Shown here: piece after piece, positions 1 to 11,341 of the stretch
Layout of the letters: every line of letters begins with the position of its first letter
How positions within the stretch are numbered: the stretch's first letter is position 1
Assembly (NCBI GenBank): GCA_035771175.1
Contig: CM069598.1
Coordinates: 20,381,438 to 20,445,437 of the forward strand
Direction: 5' to 3'
DNA from: Paratinospora sagittata
Lineage: Eukaryota > Streptophyta > Magnoliopsida > Ranunculales > Menispermaceae
DNA length: 64,000 nt
Program-made: the position numbers and the translations under genes
Notes under the pieces: generated by a model
Databases searched by the model: none
What the model saw: the letters and a program-made list of their open reading frames with translations, nothing else
Told to the model about the DNA's origin: nothing

Positions 1-1350
1 TTGAAAAATGTTGGTCAGATGGTTGACCCATTGGTGGAGGGTAGTTGGTTTGATTATATGAGGATTCCCTAACTGGGACTTCTTGGAAGGATGGATATGC
101 TTAAGTCGGAAAGTTTTGAAAAAGTGGACTCATTGGAATATCCTGTCTTCCGAAGTTTGGTGCCACCCAATTTTGTTGTGGTTGGTTCACAGGGAATTGT
201 GGAGTCGGTTGGTAGGGTGCCTCTTGAGTTAGAAACCCTTGTCCACCTTGATTTGGTTGGGATTGCTCAAAGTTCCCTTCCGGGTTTCCAAAGATTTCTT
301 CCTCTGTAACATAATGATGATTGGGTTGCTCATTGTTTGGGTCTGGGTTCGTTTCAGTGTTTTGACTTGATCTATTATTTGGCACTTCCCTGGTAGGAAT
401 CTTGCACTGACTCTTTCATCGACAACACTCTGTGTCATCACTAGCCCTTCAGCTATTTTCCTCTGAAGTAGCGCCAAATAATTCCTCATCGGTTACCCCT
501 CCTTTTGTGTTGAAAGTTTTGGAATAAGAGGATAGTGCAACTTCTTTAGTAATCGGTGCGGATGATTCATCAAAGGAATTAATGTTTGCCTCGGTCGGTA
601 TCTTCATGATTAAAGCTCCATAGCTGAGGTATTACTTCTTTGTAGGGTTTTGGATTATTCTTGTCATTTGTTGAACGATGATGTGAGGTAGGGAGATGGA
701 AATTTTCTTGTCTAAGCAGTATAGGACAAGGAGTTGAGCTCTTAACATTGAACCTCTAGTCAACACTTCAAGCAAGATGTTATCGACTACAATCTTCCCA
801 AGGCCTACATGGTTGGCTTTAAGAGATTATTTAGGAAGCGGACGTATGTCTTTTCGGTGTACGCCTTATGGGTGAGGGAATTGAATAACTATTCCTTTGA
901 TTCAGCGATCTCTGCAACAGTTTGGGGTTCATGTGGATCAATGATCTTGTTTCCAATTGAGATTTTCATTAGTCGAGAAATAGTTTCGACGCTGACAGAA
1001 ATCTTTACTCCTCTGATCATTGTCTCCAAGACAGGATTGATTCCTTCCTCCTGGAGTCCCACAATATTCATGTTGTCATAAAACGACCTCACTAAGTTGA
1101 GAGAGACAAAACCCTCAACATTAGTTATATTCAGCCACCCTAATTTTGCGAGTTTGTCGTGAAGGAAAGGATGGAGGCGAGGATTTTTCATGTCGATACT
1201 CCTCATTAAGAAGATTCTTAGTTTGTAAAGTTCTGTAAGTCTTGTGGAAACTTGTTCCCGACTACTGAAAGTCGTTCCTTCACTAAAGGTCATTATCTTG
1301 CTGAAAGAAAGATAAAACTTGTGATGTACACAAAAATATATTCTTGACAT
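1..1350 (-). pseudogene. Decayed plant transposon-associated protein, truncated by window edge
   Basis: Read on the minus strand, the open stretch 1350-889 encodes about 153 residues including GINPVLETMIRGVKISVS and ETISRLMKI. This pattern is typical of the abundant plant 'putative plant transposon protein' family found beside LTR elements. After a stop at 889 the same coding texture continues in fragments: a stretch with VVDNILLEVLTRGSMLRAQ around 790-680, then 489-229, then a Gln/Pro/Asn-rich tail (385-101). Stops and frame changes make it a pseudogene as it stands. The C-terminal part may continue beyond base 1. Family membership is from memory of conserved wording; the molecular function is unknown. 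Confidence 0.5.
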
Positions 1351-1447
1351 TTTTAAGATTTATGCATTTTTCACTAGACAATTATTTTCTATTTTCCTCT
1401 TCACGTTTATGCTAGCATTTCATCTAAAATTTTTCATTAGCAACAGA

Positions 1448-1448
1448 T

Positions 1449-1489
<41 letters not shown>
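1448..1489. repeat. (TA)n(GA)n microsatellite
   Basis: A TA run (1448-1470) passes directly into a GA run (1471-1489), a compound dinucleotide microsatellite. It sits about 90 bases before a solo LTR. Confidence 0.95.
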
Positions 1490-1580
1490 TTATAAAGATA
1501 TATATATCTAATATGAATTTTTCTTCTCCTAAGTGGTGGATTTGGGCGGGTCGTGGACCTTTCTCTTTGATACCATTGAA

Positions 1581-2909
1581 TGTCACACTCCGCCCGGACG
1601 CGCCTAAACCAGCAGAACACTCACAGGCAGGGAGCGAATGCATTATAACAGTTACCAAGTGCGCAGGTACACAATTGGAGTACAAATTTGATTTCATTAA
1701 TTTCAGAAAGTATTTTTGTACAAAATGTAACTGAGGGAACATCCTCCCAAAATCTCCCTAATAAATAAGCAAGGGGTACAAAATGAGGGCCCAAACTCCT
1801 CCACCCAATCCACCCTAGACTCTTGTTAAAATAGTTAACAACAGGATAAGTTATTGCCTAGTGGGTAAAATAGTTCGTGAATATGACAATTAATAAAAAA
1901 GACTTCATAATCAAACATCACATATACACAACATAACATCATAAACAGTACAACGTGACTTAACAAGAATGTATGCATGACACCGTCTCGTAATGGTTCT
2001 GTGATCAATCATCGCCCTAGGTTCATGTACAGATGTTCATCCCCACGTAATCCTGGGTTCACATTGTACATCCCTTCCCAGGGGAAACATCAATAATAGT
2101 GAGCACAATTGCTCCAATAACTATTTCGTAAATCACAAACCACTTACGTCCTTAAGTGGTTCTTATTTCATGTATGATGACTATGCATGTGCTGGTTCGG
2201 TCTTTACTAATATTAGACAGGATTTAGTAACATCTGGTGATCCTTATCAGGGTCCGCATCACCACGTGCGTTGTTAGGATGTCCAATATCACTTATACAA
2301 GTAAATAGCTTTCAAATAGGACCAACCAGACCAGTCTCCAGGTCGAGAGCTGGGAATACAAGGTCCCGCTTAAATACCAATTCTTATATAGCAGCAAGCT
2401 GCCTCCCGTTCACTATTCAAAATTATTGGGGACAAGACAAAGTCTGGTTGAGTCAAATTGACCACTAATCCAACATAATAACAGTGTAAGACATAGACTC
2501 CAAATATTAAGCCATAACTACGACATTATGAACATTATACGCAATAATGTAGTGTAAATGAATAATAGACATAATGATAAATGAATGATAACTTTAATAA
2601 AATTCATAAGACACGCAAACCTATGTTTCGTTCCTCACCTTCAGATAAAACTTCTTTCCAAAACTGGAAGTTCTTCCCGGGCAGAACCCCTTCGCACCTC
2701 AAAGAGAGTCTCAAAAAGATAGGGAGAGAGTCACAAAAGAGAGAGAGAGAGAGAGAGAGTTTGTGAGGAGGAGTGGTGTAAGAAATGAGGGGGGAGGGGG
2801 TCCTTTTTATAGAAAAAGACATGCCCAAAGGTTCGGGCTTCGTCCCGAACTTTCGGGATTCCGCCTGAATGTCCTGATTTTTTTTTCTGTGTAAACCAAG
2901 GGTGCTACA
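1581..2909 (-). mobile_element. Solo LTR of the same Ty3/gypsy family as 18239-24153
   Basis: On the minus strand it starts TGTAGCACCC (2909 downward) and ends GTGTGACA (1581), the TG...CA ends seen in three other copies in the window. It has the same inner landmarks: a TATA-like ctataaaaag near 2810 on the minus strand, a GA-rich run (2742-2760), and sub-repeats with the phrases 'tgtacatccc' and 'acagatgttc'. No internal coding sequence follows. The 5-bp flanks (TTGAA left, CTTAC right) do not match, so it either lost its duplication or arose by recombination between two elements. Confidence 0.85.
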
Positions 2910-5395
2910 CTTACAGTGCAATATGAACTTCATAAAAGATATGTTCAATAAGAATGATTAATGTTGAGCACAGCTGAAAAATAGTGAAGTTCATTTTTCT
3001 TTGCTTCTTTTAGATTTCTTTGAAAAAGGAAGATGAAAACCACTTTAATTCAAGGAAAGATTCTGAAACTCGAAGTTTCAAATAAAATCAATTTCCAAAT
3101 ATGATTTTGTAACAATAAACTAACTTTCAAAGAGCGTAAAACGTTTCAAAACCTTTTTGACTTTTTGTTTTTCTATGAATGTTCTCTATATTTAAGCAAA
3201 GCCAAAGTGTTGCTTAAATATATAACCATTAGGGTTTTAATCTCCCAAAAACCCTAAATCTTTCATTTGAAATTCAAACTCAACGGATAGAATCTTTCAC
3301 GGAAATGGAACGAACACAACTGTTAAAATTTTTTGTCAAAAAGCATTTACACAAAAGTAGCAAATGTTCAAAACAATCTCTGCATACTTTAGAAGGAGGT
3401 CTTTTCTGACACAATGTAGGTGAGCGTCCTGCAGCTCAAGGAGGGCGCTACTGCATTGAAACTCAGAAGGTTCAATCAGCATGTGAGCACCCTACATTAT
3501 GGTGAACGTCTTACAGTCTGTCAAACCGAGAGATAGTTTGATCTCAGACAAATTCAGGAGCACGCTACTGCGCCATGAGTGATGTGATCTTTTGAATAGA
3601 TCAACAAATACTTGTAAGTGCACAAGGTGAGTTGTAGCACTTAACAAAGCCGGCCCACAAGAATTGGGCAAGTTCCTTTAGATTTTTTAGAAAATAAATT
3701 AAAACATTATATACTATATGAGTCAAAGAAAAACGATAGTTTGGTTTCTAACATCTTAAATATGAAAGCAACTGATAAAATAAAAAAGGAAAATTTAAAA
3801 CTGAATTGAAATAAACTTCCAGTGAAAATAAAGCAATTAAATGAACAAAAATAAAGCAATAAATAACAAGAAGTAAATTGAAGGAAAGACAGAAAAACAA
3901 AAATTACTGGAAATAAGAATTTTATTAATGTAAAATAAAAAGAAGAAAACCTACAAAACTCTAAATCCTTAGGCAATGTCATTTTACCCAAGACTTGAAT
4001 AAACTACTGAAAATAAAATCTAACCTAAAAAAGTAAAAATGAAAATAAGAGTAGAGATGAGATGCCCTTGTCCCTTGGGTTTTATATAGTTAACATGTTT
4101 CCTAAACAACTATATTTTACATATAATTCAAGATTTCATTCTCCCAAATATTTCATAAAATCAACTTCAATCAAGCACCTTCTTAATGTATAAGATTTTC
4201 AAAATAAAAATATTTAATCAATCAAATAATCATTGCGCCATCTTGGAAGAAAATCATTCCATTTCTTCCAACTTCGATTTTTTGACTTTTTTGTCATTTG
4301 ACATGTTGAACCTTCTTTTTTACTACAACTGATGTGAAAACAATTTCATGTGGCTTCAGACTTCTTTATTTGATATATTAGATTTAATCTTTAACCCTAA
4401 AAATATATTTATAAAAGACCAAGTGAAGCATCAACATATATTATATAAAAATAAATCACTTTAAACAATTGTCCAATTAGAATAAATGATATCAGAACCT
4501 TTAAAATTACTTTCAACTCTAAAAAAAAAAATCAACAATCTAATTCCTAATGAACCCTAAGTAAAAAAATGTGACAAAATAGATTTTCCTAAAAATGTAC
4601 TTCTAAAATGTCAAAAAATGACCTAAAAACTCAAAAATGAGATCTAAAGATATTTTTATTATTTTTCTATTTTTTTCCTTTTTTTATTCTTTTCTTTTCC
4701 TACCCTAAAAGTACTAAAAATAGGGGTAAAAATATGAAAAATTATGACTTCATCAATGAGCGTCCTGCAGACTTGGCCAAAATATTTCAGACATTTCATG
4801 ACTGTCCTACTCATATAGGAGTGTCCTACAGTATTAGTCTGATGTTTAAGTGAATTGGCCACTGCTCGAGCATCCTTCAGGACTGCGAGCATCCTGCTCG
4901 ATCTGAGAATTTTCTAAACACTTTGCTTTTTTGAAATTCGTCAAATCAAATCGATTTCAAATCATTTTGGATCAAATCAAACACTTCAAAGACATTCAAA
5001 ACACTTGACCATCATGTGAAAACAATTAATTTGAACAATTAAACTCATTTTGAAGAAAATTCCAAAGATATTCAAAACTTGAAGAACTTAAGGAACTTTA
5101 GAAAAACCATTTCGAGAAAATTCAAGGAATGGATTGGGATTTGCTGAATATTCCTAAGGTGAAGTTCTTCAATCCTAAAAACAATCTAAGAAATCACAAA
5201 AATAAAGATCTTGACATTCATTGCCTTGAATATTGTCCACTTGCTTGATTAAGAGGTTCCTCACTTGCCTTGACCTGAGCTTCAGCTTGGTTGAATATAA
5301 TTCTTTGCATTTAAGCTTGAGAACTCACAACAAATATAGAATGTGGTTTGTAATCATCAAAATATCTTAATCGTAGAGGTAATTGATACAACAAA
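2910..5395 (+). mobile_element. Degenerate copy of the large-LTR family (relative of 9550-12611)
   Basis: There is no gene here. The right end (about 5340-5395: 'gtttgtaatcatcaaaatat' and a CAACA end) parallels the right end of the 9550-12611 LTR. The same AGCGTCCT/AGGGCGCT modules with 11-nt spacers occur at 3421-3450, 3487-3515, 3550-3580, 4757-4770, 4800-4830 and 4863-4895. The left boundary and any target duplication are not visible, so this is a truncated or eroded copy. Between the modules the DNA is AT-rich with no reading frame I can support. Confidence 0.5.
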
Positions 5396-5801
5396 GGACC
5401 CCCCGAGCCTCTTGTATGCTCACCTTTATCCTACACGTACGTGTTTGAAATTTAACAACATACTTGTTTTTCTTCCATAAAGAACGATCAAGGTTACATG
5501 ATATTACTCCCAAAATCTTTAACCAAGGAAGGTGACACCCTTAGAACAAGTGGCTTGAAAAATGAGGGAAAAACTTGACTAAGGGAGTTCAATCATGAGG
5601 TCAGGACATCAACTAAAACAACTTTGGTGAGATAGCTAAGTACATGAAACTTGATGTCAAGCGATTTTGTAAAGATTCTAACATTATTGTGGAAAACATA
5701 AAACCAATAAGAACAAAGGACTTAGCGAACAACTAAGTAGATCAACTCTCAAGTGATGAGCATCCCAAACTTTCACTTCGACATACTCATTAGAGGCTTA
5801 C
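5396..5801. other. Non-coding stretch, nothing recognised
   Basis: AT-rich sequence without a supported ORF. It begins with a C-run (aaggacccccc) directly after the decayed LTR end and could be internal sequence of that element. Confidence 0.5.
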
Positions 5802-6540
5802 TGTTACACCCAGAATTGAACTAACGCCAAGCTCTAGATGAAGTCATGTCGGAGACAAAAACTACACCTTGACGAAGGCTAAGTCACACCTTGCCTCGGC
5901 CAAGGTCGAGACGCAACATACCTCAACCATGCTCAAGGCACACCATGCCTCAGCGAAGGCCAAAACATAACATGCCTCGGCCATGGGCTAGGGCATCTCC
6001 CTCCACCATGACCGAGGGAATTCCCCCTCGAACATGGCCAAGGGAAATCTTCGGCTCCAGCCCAAAATGCCCCATGGCTTTGGCCAAGGCCACTCTCCAT
6101 CTTTGGTCGAGAAATTCTCTCCCCAGCCACAATCGAGGGCAACCACAGTCATGGTCATGAGTATCCTTCACTCCACATTGATTACAACTTGAATACCACA
6201 CACAACAGATCTTAAGGCAAAAAATTGCAAACCAACTCCTAATAAGGAAATGCATAAATCACTCTCATTGATGGAGTACGACATTAAATGTTGGGACTAT
6301 CCCCCCAAACTATAAATGGGGGTTCATTCTACATAAGAAAGGTATGTTCTAAGCCTCCACCTCTCTACACTTCAATTTTTTATCCTACATAATCTAACTT
6401 AGGCATCGAAGTGGCTTTGGTAACATTCACCTGGTATCACCACCTTTTGCAGGTTCTGAGCAAGGAGATCCCGTAGGAGGACTTTGAAGGAGAAGCAGAC
6501 AGATTTCATACTTAGTCAGCCAGTATCAGTCCCTGGCCGA
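5802..6540 (+). mobile_element. Gypsy-like LTR remnant
   Basis: Starts TGTTACACCC at 5802. The segment 5890-6120 is a degenerate repeat of 'catgcctcggccaagg'-like units. A TATA-like ctataaatgggg lies at 6309-6320, followed by 'cttaggcatcgaagtggctt' and 'caccaccttttgcaggt'. That order resembles the U3-R-U5 arrangement common in plant gypsy LTRs. The right boundary is uncertain: the 5 bp before the start is CTTAC and CTTAG occurs at 6511-6515, which would be a 4/5 match. The overlapping short ORFs in this segment are by-products of the GC-rich repeat. Confidence 0.45.
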
Positions 6541-6739
6541 ATGTGGGAAATTTTTGACTGAAAGAGTTGGGTTTATATTGATGCAACATCGTTCGCTATA
6601 TTTGGAGCGTACCATAAGGGCCATGAAATTAAGTTTGGATATATATATCTAGATTGTTGAATAGCAAAGCTCATAACTGATAAGCTAGGAATGCCTTACT
6701 CAAAAATGAGCCCAAGTGTTCTGATATCTAGTGTTTTTA

Positions 6740-7340
6740 TTTTTTTTGTAAATATTTATTTTTAATAAACTATTAAAATTAAAAATATAAGTAAAAAAGC
6801 TAACTGACATTAAGTGTATTTTTTTATTCTTTTAAAGAAACATATTTTCTTTTTTAAGAAATGTTAAAATTTAAAAATGTGGGTTAATAAATGTGATATT
6901 CAATGTTTTTTTTTATTATTCTTTTCAAGAAAAAAAAAAGCTTTTTTACGAAATATTAAAAATAAAAATATGGGTAAAAAAGTTAACCAATATTCAATAT
7001 ATTTGTTAGTCTTTCAAAGAAAAAAAATATTTTTATAATAAAATATAAGATTAAAAATATGGGTTAAAAAGTTAACCAATATTCAATGTGTTTTTATTCA
7101 AAATATTCTTTTTTAAAGAAATATTTAAACTAAAAAATATGGGTAAAAAATGTTAACTAATTCAGTATGTTTTTTTTTATTGTCTTAAAGAAAAAAAATG
7201 TTTTGATATTAATTGATATTCAATGAGTTTTTTTATTCTATTAAAGAAAAATATATATTTTTAAGAAGTATTAAAATTAAAATATGGTAAAAACGTTAGT
7301 TGATATTCAGTGTTTTTTCTTCTTTTAATTTAAAGAAAGT
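6740..7340. repeat. AT-rich tandem array, about 7 units of 80-90 bp
   Basis: A core close to 'gttaaccaatattcaatgtg' followed by a T-run, a ttctttaaagaaa stretch and an 'aaaatatgggtaaaaa' stretch recurs near 6800, 6890, 6980, 7070, 7150, 7210 and 7295. Copies are imperfect and the last ones are shortened. No coding potential. Confidence 0.75.
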
Positions 7341-7497
7341 AGTAATTGTATTATGCATGTAATACGTAGTCATATATAACTAACTTAATGTATATCTACA
7401 TGTAATTGATATGTATCTATATTCACTTTACAGGTAAATGTGTGCCTACTTCTCTTCTCTTTTCTCCTCTTCCCTTCTCCCTCATCTCTTCTTTCTA

Positions 7498-7840
7498 GGG
7501 GTGTTCACCAGGACCATTGAAACAGAAAAATCAAACTGAATTCAGTGGTTGGGTGTAAGCACACCTACCCTAAGGTACCGAGTTTGAATTACCTCCCACC
7601 ACGGTGTTGGCTAGCGGTATCCAAAGATGTTTGTAGTTATGCCCCAAAGGGACTAGTGGGAACGTAAGTTCCTGACACCCGCTGACCTAAAAAAAAACTG
7701 ATGCAATCTGTTCGATTTAATTCAGTTTTTAAAGAATCGGTTTGGTTTTCAGTTTTTATTTTTTGAAAACCGATGGATTTGGTTCGGTTTGCGGTTTACA
7801 CATTACAAAATCGATTTAAACCGAACTTAAGAGTAACATA
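7498..7840. mobile_element. hAT-like fragment containing a SINE
   Basis: Starts TAGGGGTGTTCACC, a hAT-type end, and is filled with CGGTTTGGTTTT / AACCGAAC motifs like the better preserved hAT element at 13639-14145. A matching second end was not found, so it is one-ended. It is interrupted by the SINE at about 7546-7698. Confidence 0.45.
7546..7698 (+). mobile_element. tRNA-derived SINE (degenerate)
   Basis: About 150 bp starting 'tggttgggtgtaagcacacc'. A degenerate pol III B-box-like gagtttgaattac follows at the right spacing, and the element ends in A9. It lies inside hAT-like sequence. A short direct repeat AACTGA flanks it but is too short to prove the boundaries. Confidence 0.5.
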
Positions 7841-8049
7841 ATGTAACAGAGGATATTAATTTTCGATATACCTCAAAGAAGTAAAGCATATCATGCTTCA
7901 CAATAACTTCTACTCCTTTTCTTCTTCTTATTCTTCTTCCCCGCTCCCCTTTCTCTTTTGCAACACAAGGAATCTCTGATCTGCCCATCTTAACACACTA
8001 CAAGGGAAGAAAAAAAAATTTAAGAAGTTGGAGAAGTGTCTGTTGTTGG

Positions 8050-9439
8050 TGTCACACTCCGCCCGGACGCACCTAAAGCAGCGGGACACTCAAGGACGGG
8101 GTACGAATGCATTATAACAATAACTGAGTGCGCGAAAATACAATTAAGTACAAGTCTGATTTCATTAATTTCAGAATATATTTGTACATAAAATAGTTAA
8201 GGGAACATTCTCTCATTATCCCAATGAATAATACAAAGGGTACAAAATGTGGGCCCAAAAACCTATACCTAGTCCACCCTAATCTCCTGTGAAAAATTGG
8301 TTAACAACGGGGTGAGCTACACGCTTAGTGGGTAAAATAGTTCGTGAATATAACAATTAATAAAGCAAACTTCATAATCAAATATCTTAAATAGACATCA
8401 GAGCATCATAATCAATCCAATATGTACGTATGCATGACACCGTCTCGTATTGGTTTGATGACTGTACATCGCCTGAGTTCACATACAGACGTCCCTCCCC
8501 AGGAGTAGCCGGGTTCTCATTGTACATCTTTCCTCAGGAACGACGCTCTGGATTCACGTACAAATGTCCCTTCCCAAGAGTAGTCAGGTTCTCATTGTAC
8601 GTCCCTCTCCAGAGAAATATAATGAATAGCGAGCATCGCTTCTAACTATTCTATGAATCATAAACCACATACGTCCCTAGGTGGTGCTATATATGATGCC
8701 AATTCATGAACTGGTCCGGTCTTTACTTAACATTTAAACAGGATTTGGCAACGTCTAGTGATCCTTATCAGGGTCGGTATCACTACGTGCAAGGTTAGGA
8801 CATTCAGTGTTACTTGTATAAGCTGATAGCTTTCAAATAAGACCAACCAAATCGGTCTCCAGTTGAGAGGTGAGACACGAGGTCTACTTAAATACCAATC
8901 GTCTAGAGCAGCACATTGCCTCCCGTTCACTATTTAAAGTTACTGAGGACAAGACTGAGTCTGGTTGAGCCAAATTGACCACTAATCAGGCATAATAACT
9001 GTGTAATACATTAACTCCAAATATACAGGCATAAGTATGACAGTACGAACATTATACCCAATAATGCACTGTAAATGAACAGTAGACATAATGATAAATG
9101 AATGTAAACTTTAATAAAAGTTATAAGACACGCAAACCTATGTTTCGTTCTCCACCTTCAGATAAAAACTTCTTTGGAGACTGGCGCCTTCCCCGACGCA
9201 GAATCGCATTGCATCTCACAGAGAGTCTCGCAAAGAGAGTCTCAAAAGAGAAGACAAAAACTCAAAATGAATGAAAAAGAAAAGAAAAATCACAAGGAGA
9301 AGTGATTTTGGTGTGAGAAATGAGGAGGGGGAGGAGTTCTTTATATAGAAAAAATGGCGCCTGAACGTTCGGGCCGTCTGCCCGAACAAATATTATTTTT
9401 TTTATTTTTTATTTTTTTGTGCAAACCTAGGGTATTACA
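8050..9439 (-). mobile_element. Solo LTR (1390 bp) with 5-bp target duplication
   Basis: Minus-strand LTR running TGTAATACCC (9439) to GTGTGACA (8050). It is flanked by a perfect GTTGG duplication at 8045-8049 and 9440-9444. A TATA-like tctatataaag lies on the minus strand near 9345, about 100 bp from the LTR start, so U3 is short and R-U5 long. Sub-repeats around 8480-8610 carry the phrase 'gggttctcattgtac'. It belongs to the same family as 1581-2909 and as the LTRs of the element at 18239-24153. Its flanks match an uninterrupted paralogous sequence at 14478-14545, which acts as an empty-site reference. Confidence 0.92.
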
Positions 9440-9799
9440 GTTGGACTTTTGGTTGGAACTAATAATGGAATATTCAACTGATATAGTGACTTTTGTATTG
9501 TACTATGTTGAATCTTGATAGTAATAGAATCTCTTTACCAACATTTGGTTGTTGGTACACCCAAGAAGGGGGGTGAATTGGGTGATGGTCAAATATAAAG
9601 TCTTTTCCAATGACTTAGTGATATACTTTGATACGTTAGAATTAAATCCACATACTCACCATAAAGTAAAATGCATAACATAAAGCACACTAGGATTTAT
9701 AGTGATTCGGCCAAGCCTGCGTCCACTACCTAATCTACCAATTAGGATTTTCTCAATTCACTAATTGATTCTCTTACGAGTGAGAACCAAACCGTTACA

Positions 9800-10235
9800 A
9801 CTGCCCTTTTACAGGTTAAAGACAAACCTATCCTTTTTTGGGTTAAAGATGAACCACTTATCCTTTTTCCGGGTTAAAGAAGAACCCATGTTCCTTTTGT
9901 GAGCTAAGGAAAAACCTATGTTCTTTTTGCGGGATAAGGAAAAATAATTTTCCTTTTACGAGATAAGGAAAAATCGTTTCTCTTTTACAGGTTAAGAGAT
10001 AACCTATCTTTTTCCAGGTTGAGGACGAACCTTCCCTTTTACTGGCTGAGGAAGAACCATTTATTTTTTACAGGTTTAGAGATAACCTATCCTTTTACAG
10101 GTTGAGGACGAACCTTTCCTTTTACTGGCTGAGGAAGAACCATGATCCTTTTACGGGCTAAGGAGCAACCGTGATCCTTTTACAGGCTAAGGATCAACCT
10201 TGATCCTTTTGCAGGCCAAGGAACAACCTTGACAT
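9800..10235. repeat. Minisatellite, about 15 units of 26-32 bp
   Basis: Units follow 'cc ttttacaggttaaggacgaacct' with drift. Many units contain a GGTT...AACC self-complementary pair about 8 nt apart. The array lies upstream of the TATA-like site of the host LTR, where U3 would be. Confidence 0.9.
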
Positions 10236-10593
10236 GATTTCAATCTTGAAATCATTAAGTGAACTACATTCACTTGTCCTGGTTGTTTCATTCCAGAAAC
10301 ACACCAACATACGAAAATTATAAAATAATGTTGGTTCTAACTAAGTAGAACACTTTACAATTAAACTCAGATACATAGCATTACAAAGATATATAAATTT
10401 GAGTACGCAATGCTAAGAGAAAATACACTTACAATCATTTACCTTTCAATGTTCGGTATTGCTCAAGTATAATTTCGAAAAGCGTGAATGATATGTCATT
10501 TGGATCAAGTGAATGCTTCTTCAAAAACATTGTGATATCATTAAACATTAAAGTTGAAAATCATAGGACTAGTGTAAAAGCATAAACACATAT

Positions 10594-10611
10594 AGTATAT
10601 ATATATATATA

Positions 10612-10663
<52 letters not shown>
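10594..10663. repeat. (TA)n(GT)n microsatellite
   Basis: A TA run changes into a GT run of about 25 units. It lies inside the 3.06 kb LTR-type element. Confidence 0.97.
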
Positions 10664-10666
<3 letters not shown>

Positions 10667-11341
10667 ACTTATGGTTCAGTATTCAGTAGTTAACATAACT
10701 ACTGTAATAGTTTTATACCATACTAAGATATGAAATCAAGTACAATTGTATCTTACAAACTATCTCTCAAATTCTTTCATCAGCATGATTGATATTAAGA
10801 ATAAATCCGAGCTGAGAATTTGAGTAGAAACCAGTTCTATATCATTCAAATGGATTTTTAAAGATATAATATAATTTAAGCTCAGTATGAAAATCTTTTG
10901 AATAAGTAAAGTATCAGTGAAAAAATACTTTGTAAGATTAAGACATTTGAAACTTTTGAAAGATTGAAAAACAACTAACATTCAAAAGGTTTTTGGCACA
11001 ATAAAAATTATTGGTGAGTTGTTTGATTCAAAGTGTTGGTATTTATAGACTTAGTAAGACACAGTAGTTAGATACTTGAATTTCAAATTCAATGTGAACG
11101 TTTACACACAACGGCCAGAATGTTATATGAAAATGGCATCTGCAATTTTCACTAACATTCTGGTTCTTTTCAGATTACATGAATAAAGAAAGTTTCAGGA
11201 AACTTGATTCATGCATCAGAGAAAATCTCTGATCAATCTGAAAAGGATTATGTGCAAAGATTCATTCTAAAATTGTAGACTGATATAGTGTATCTGTCAG
11301 AACAGTGACAGTTGTTGAATTAATGTCTTGATTTCCTAATC

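Noticed and set aside
7985..8005. CACTACAAGGGAAG resembling a CACTA transposon end
   Set aside because: No inverted partner or 3-bp duplication found nearby.
8727..8930. A 67-codon ORF of the same length in three LTR copies (8727-8930 minus, 18735-18938 plus, 23271-23474 plus)
   Set aside because: Comparing the two LTRs of one element by eye gave about six amino-acid-changing and four silent differences, which is near neutral. Length conservation simply reflects the shared LTR sequence.
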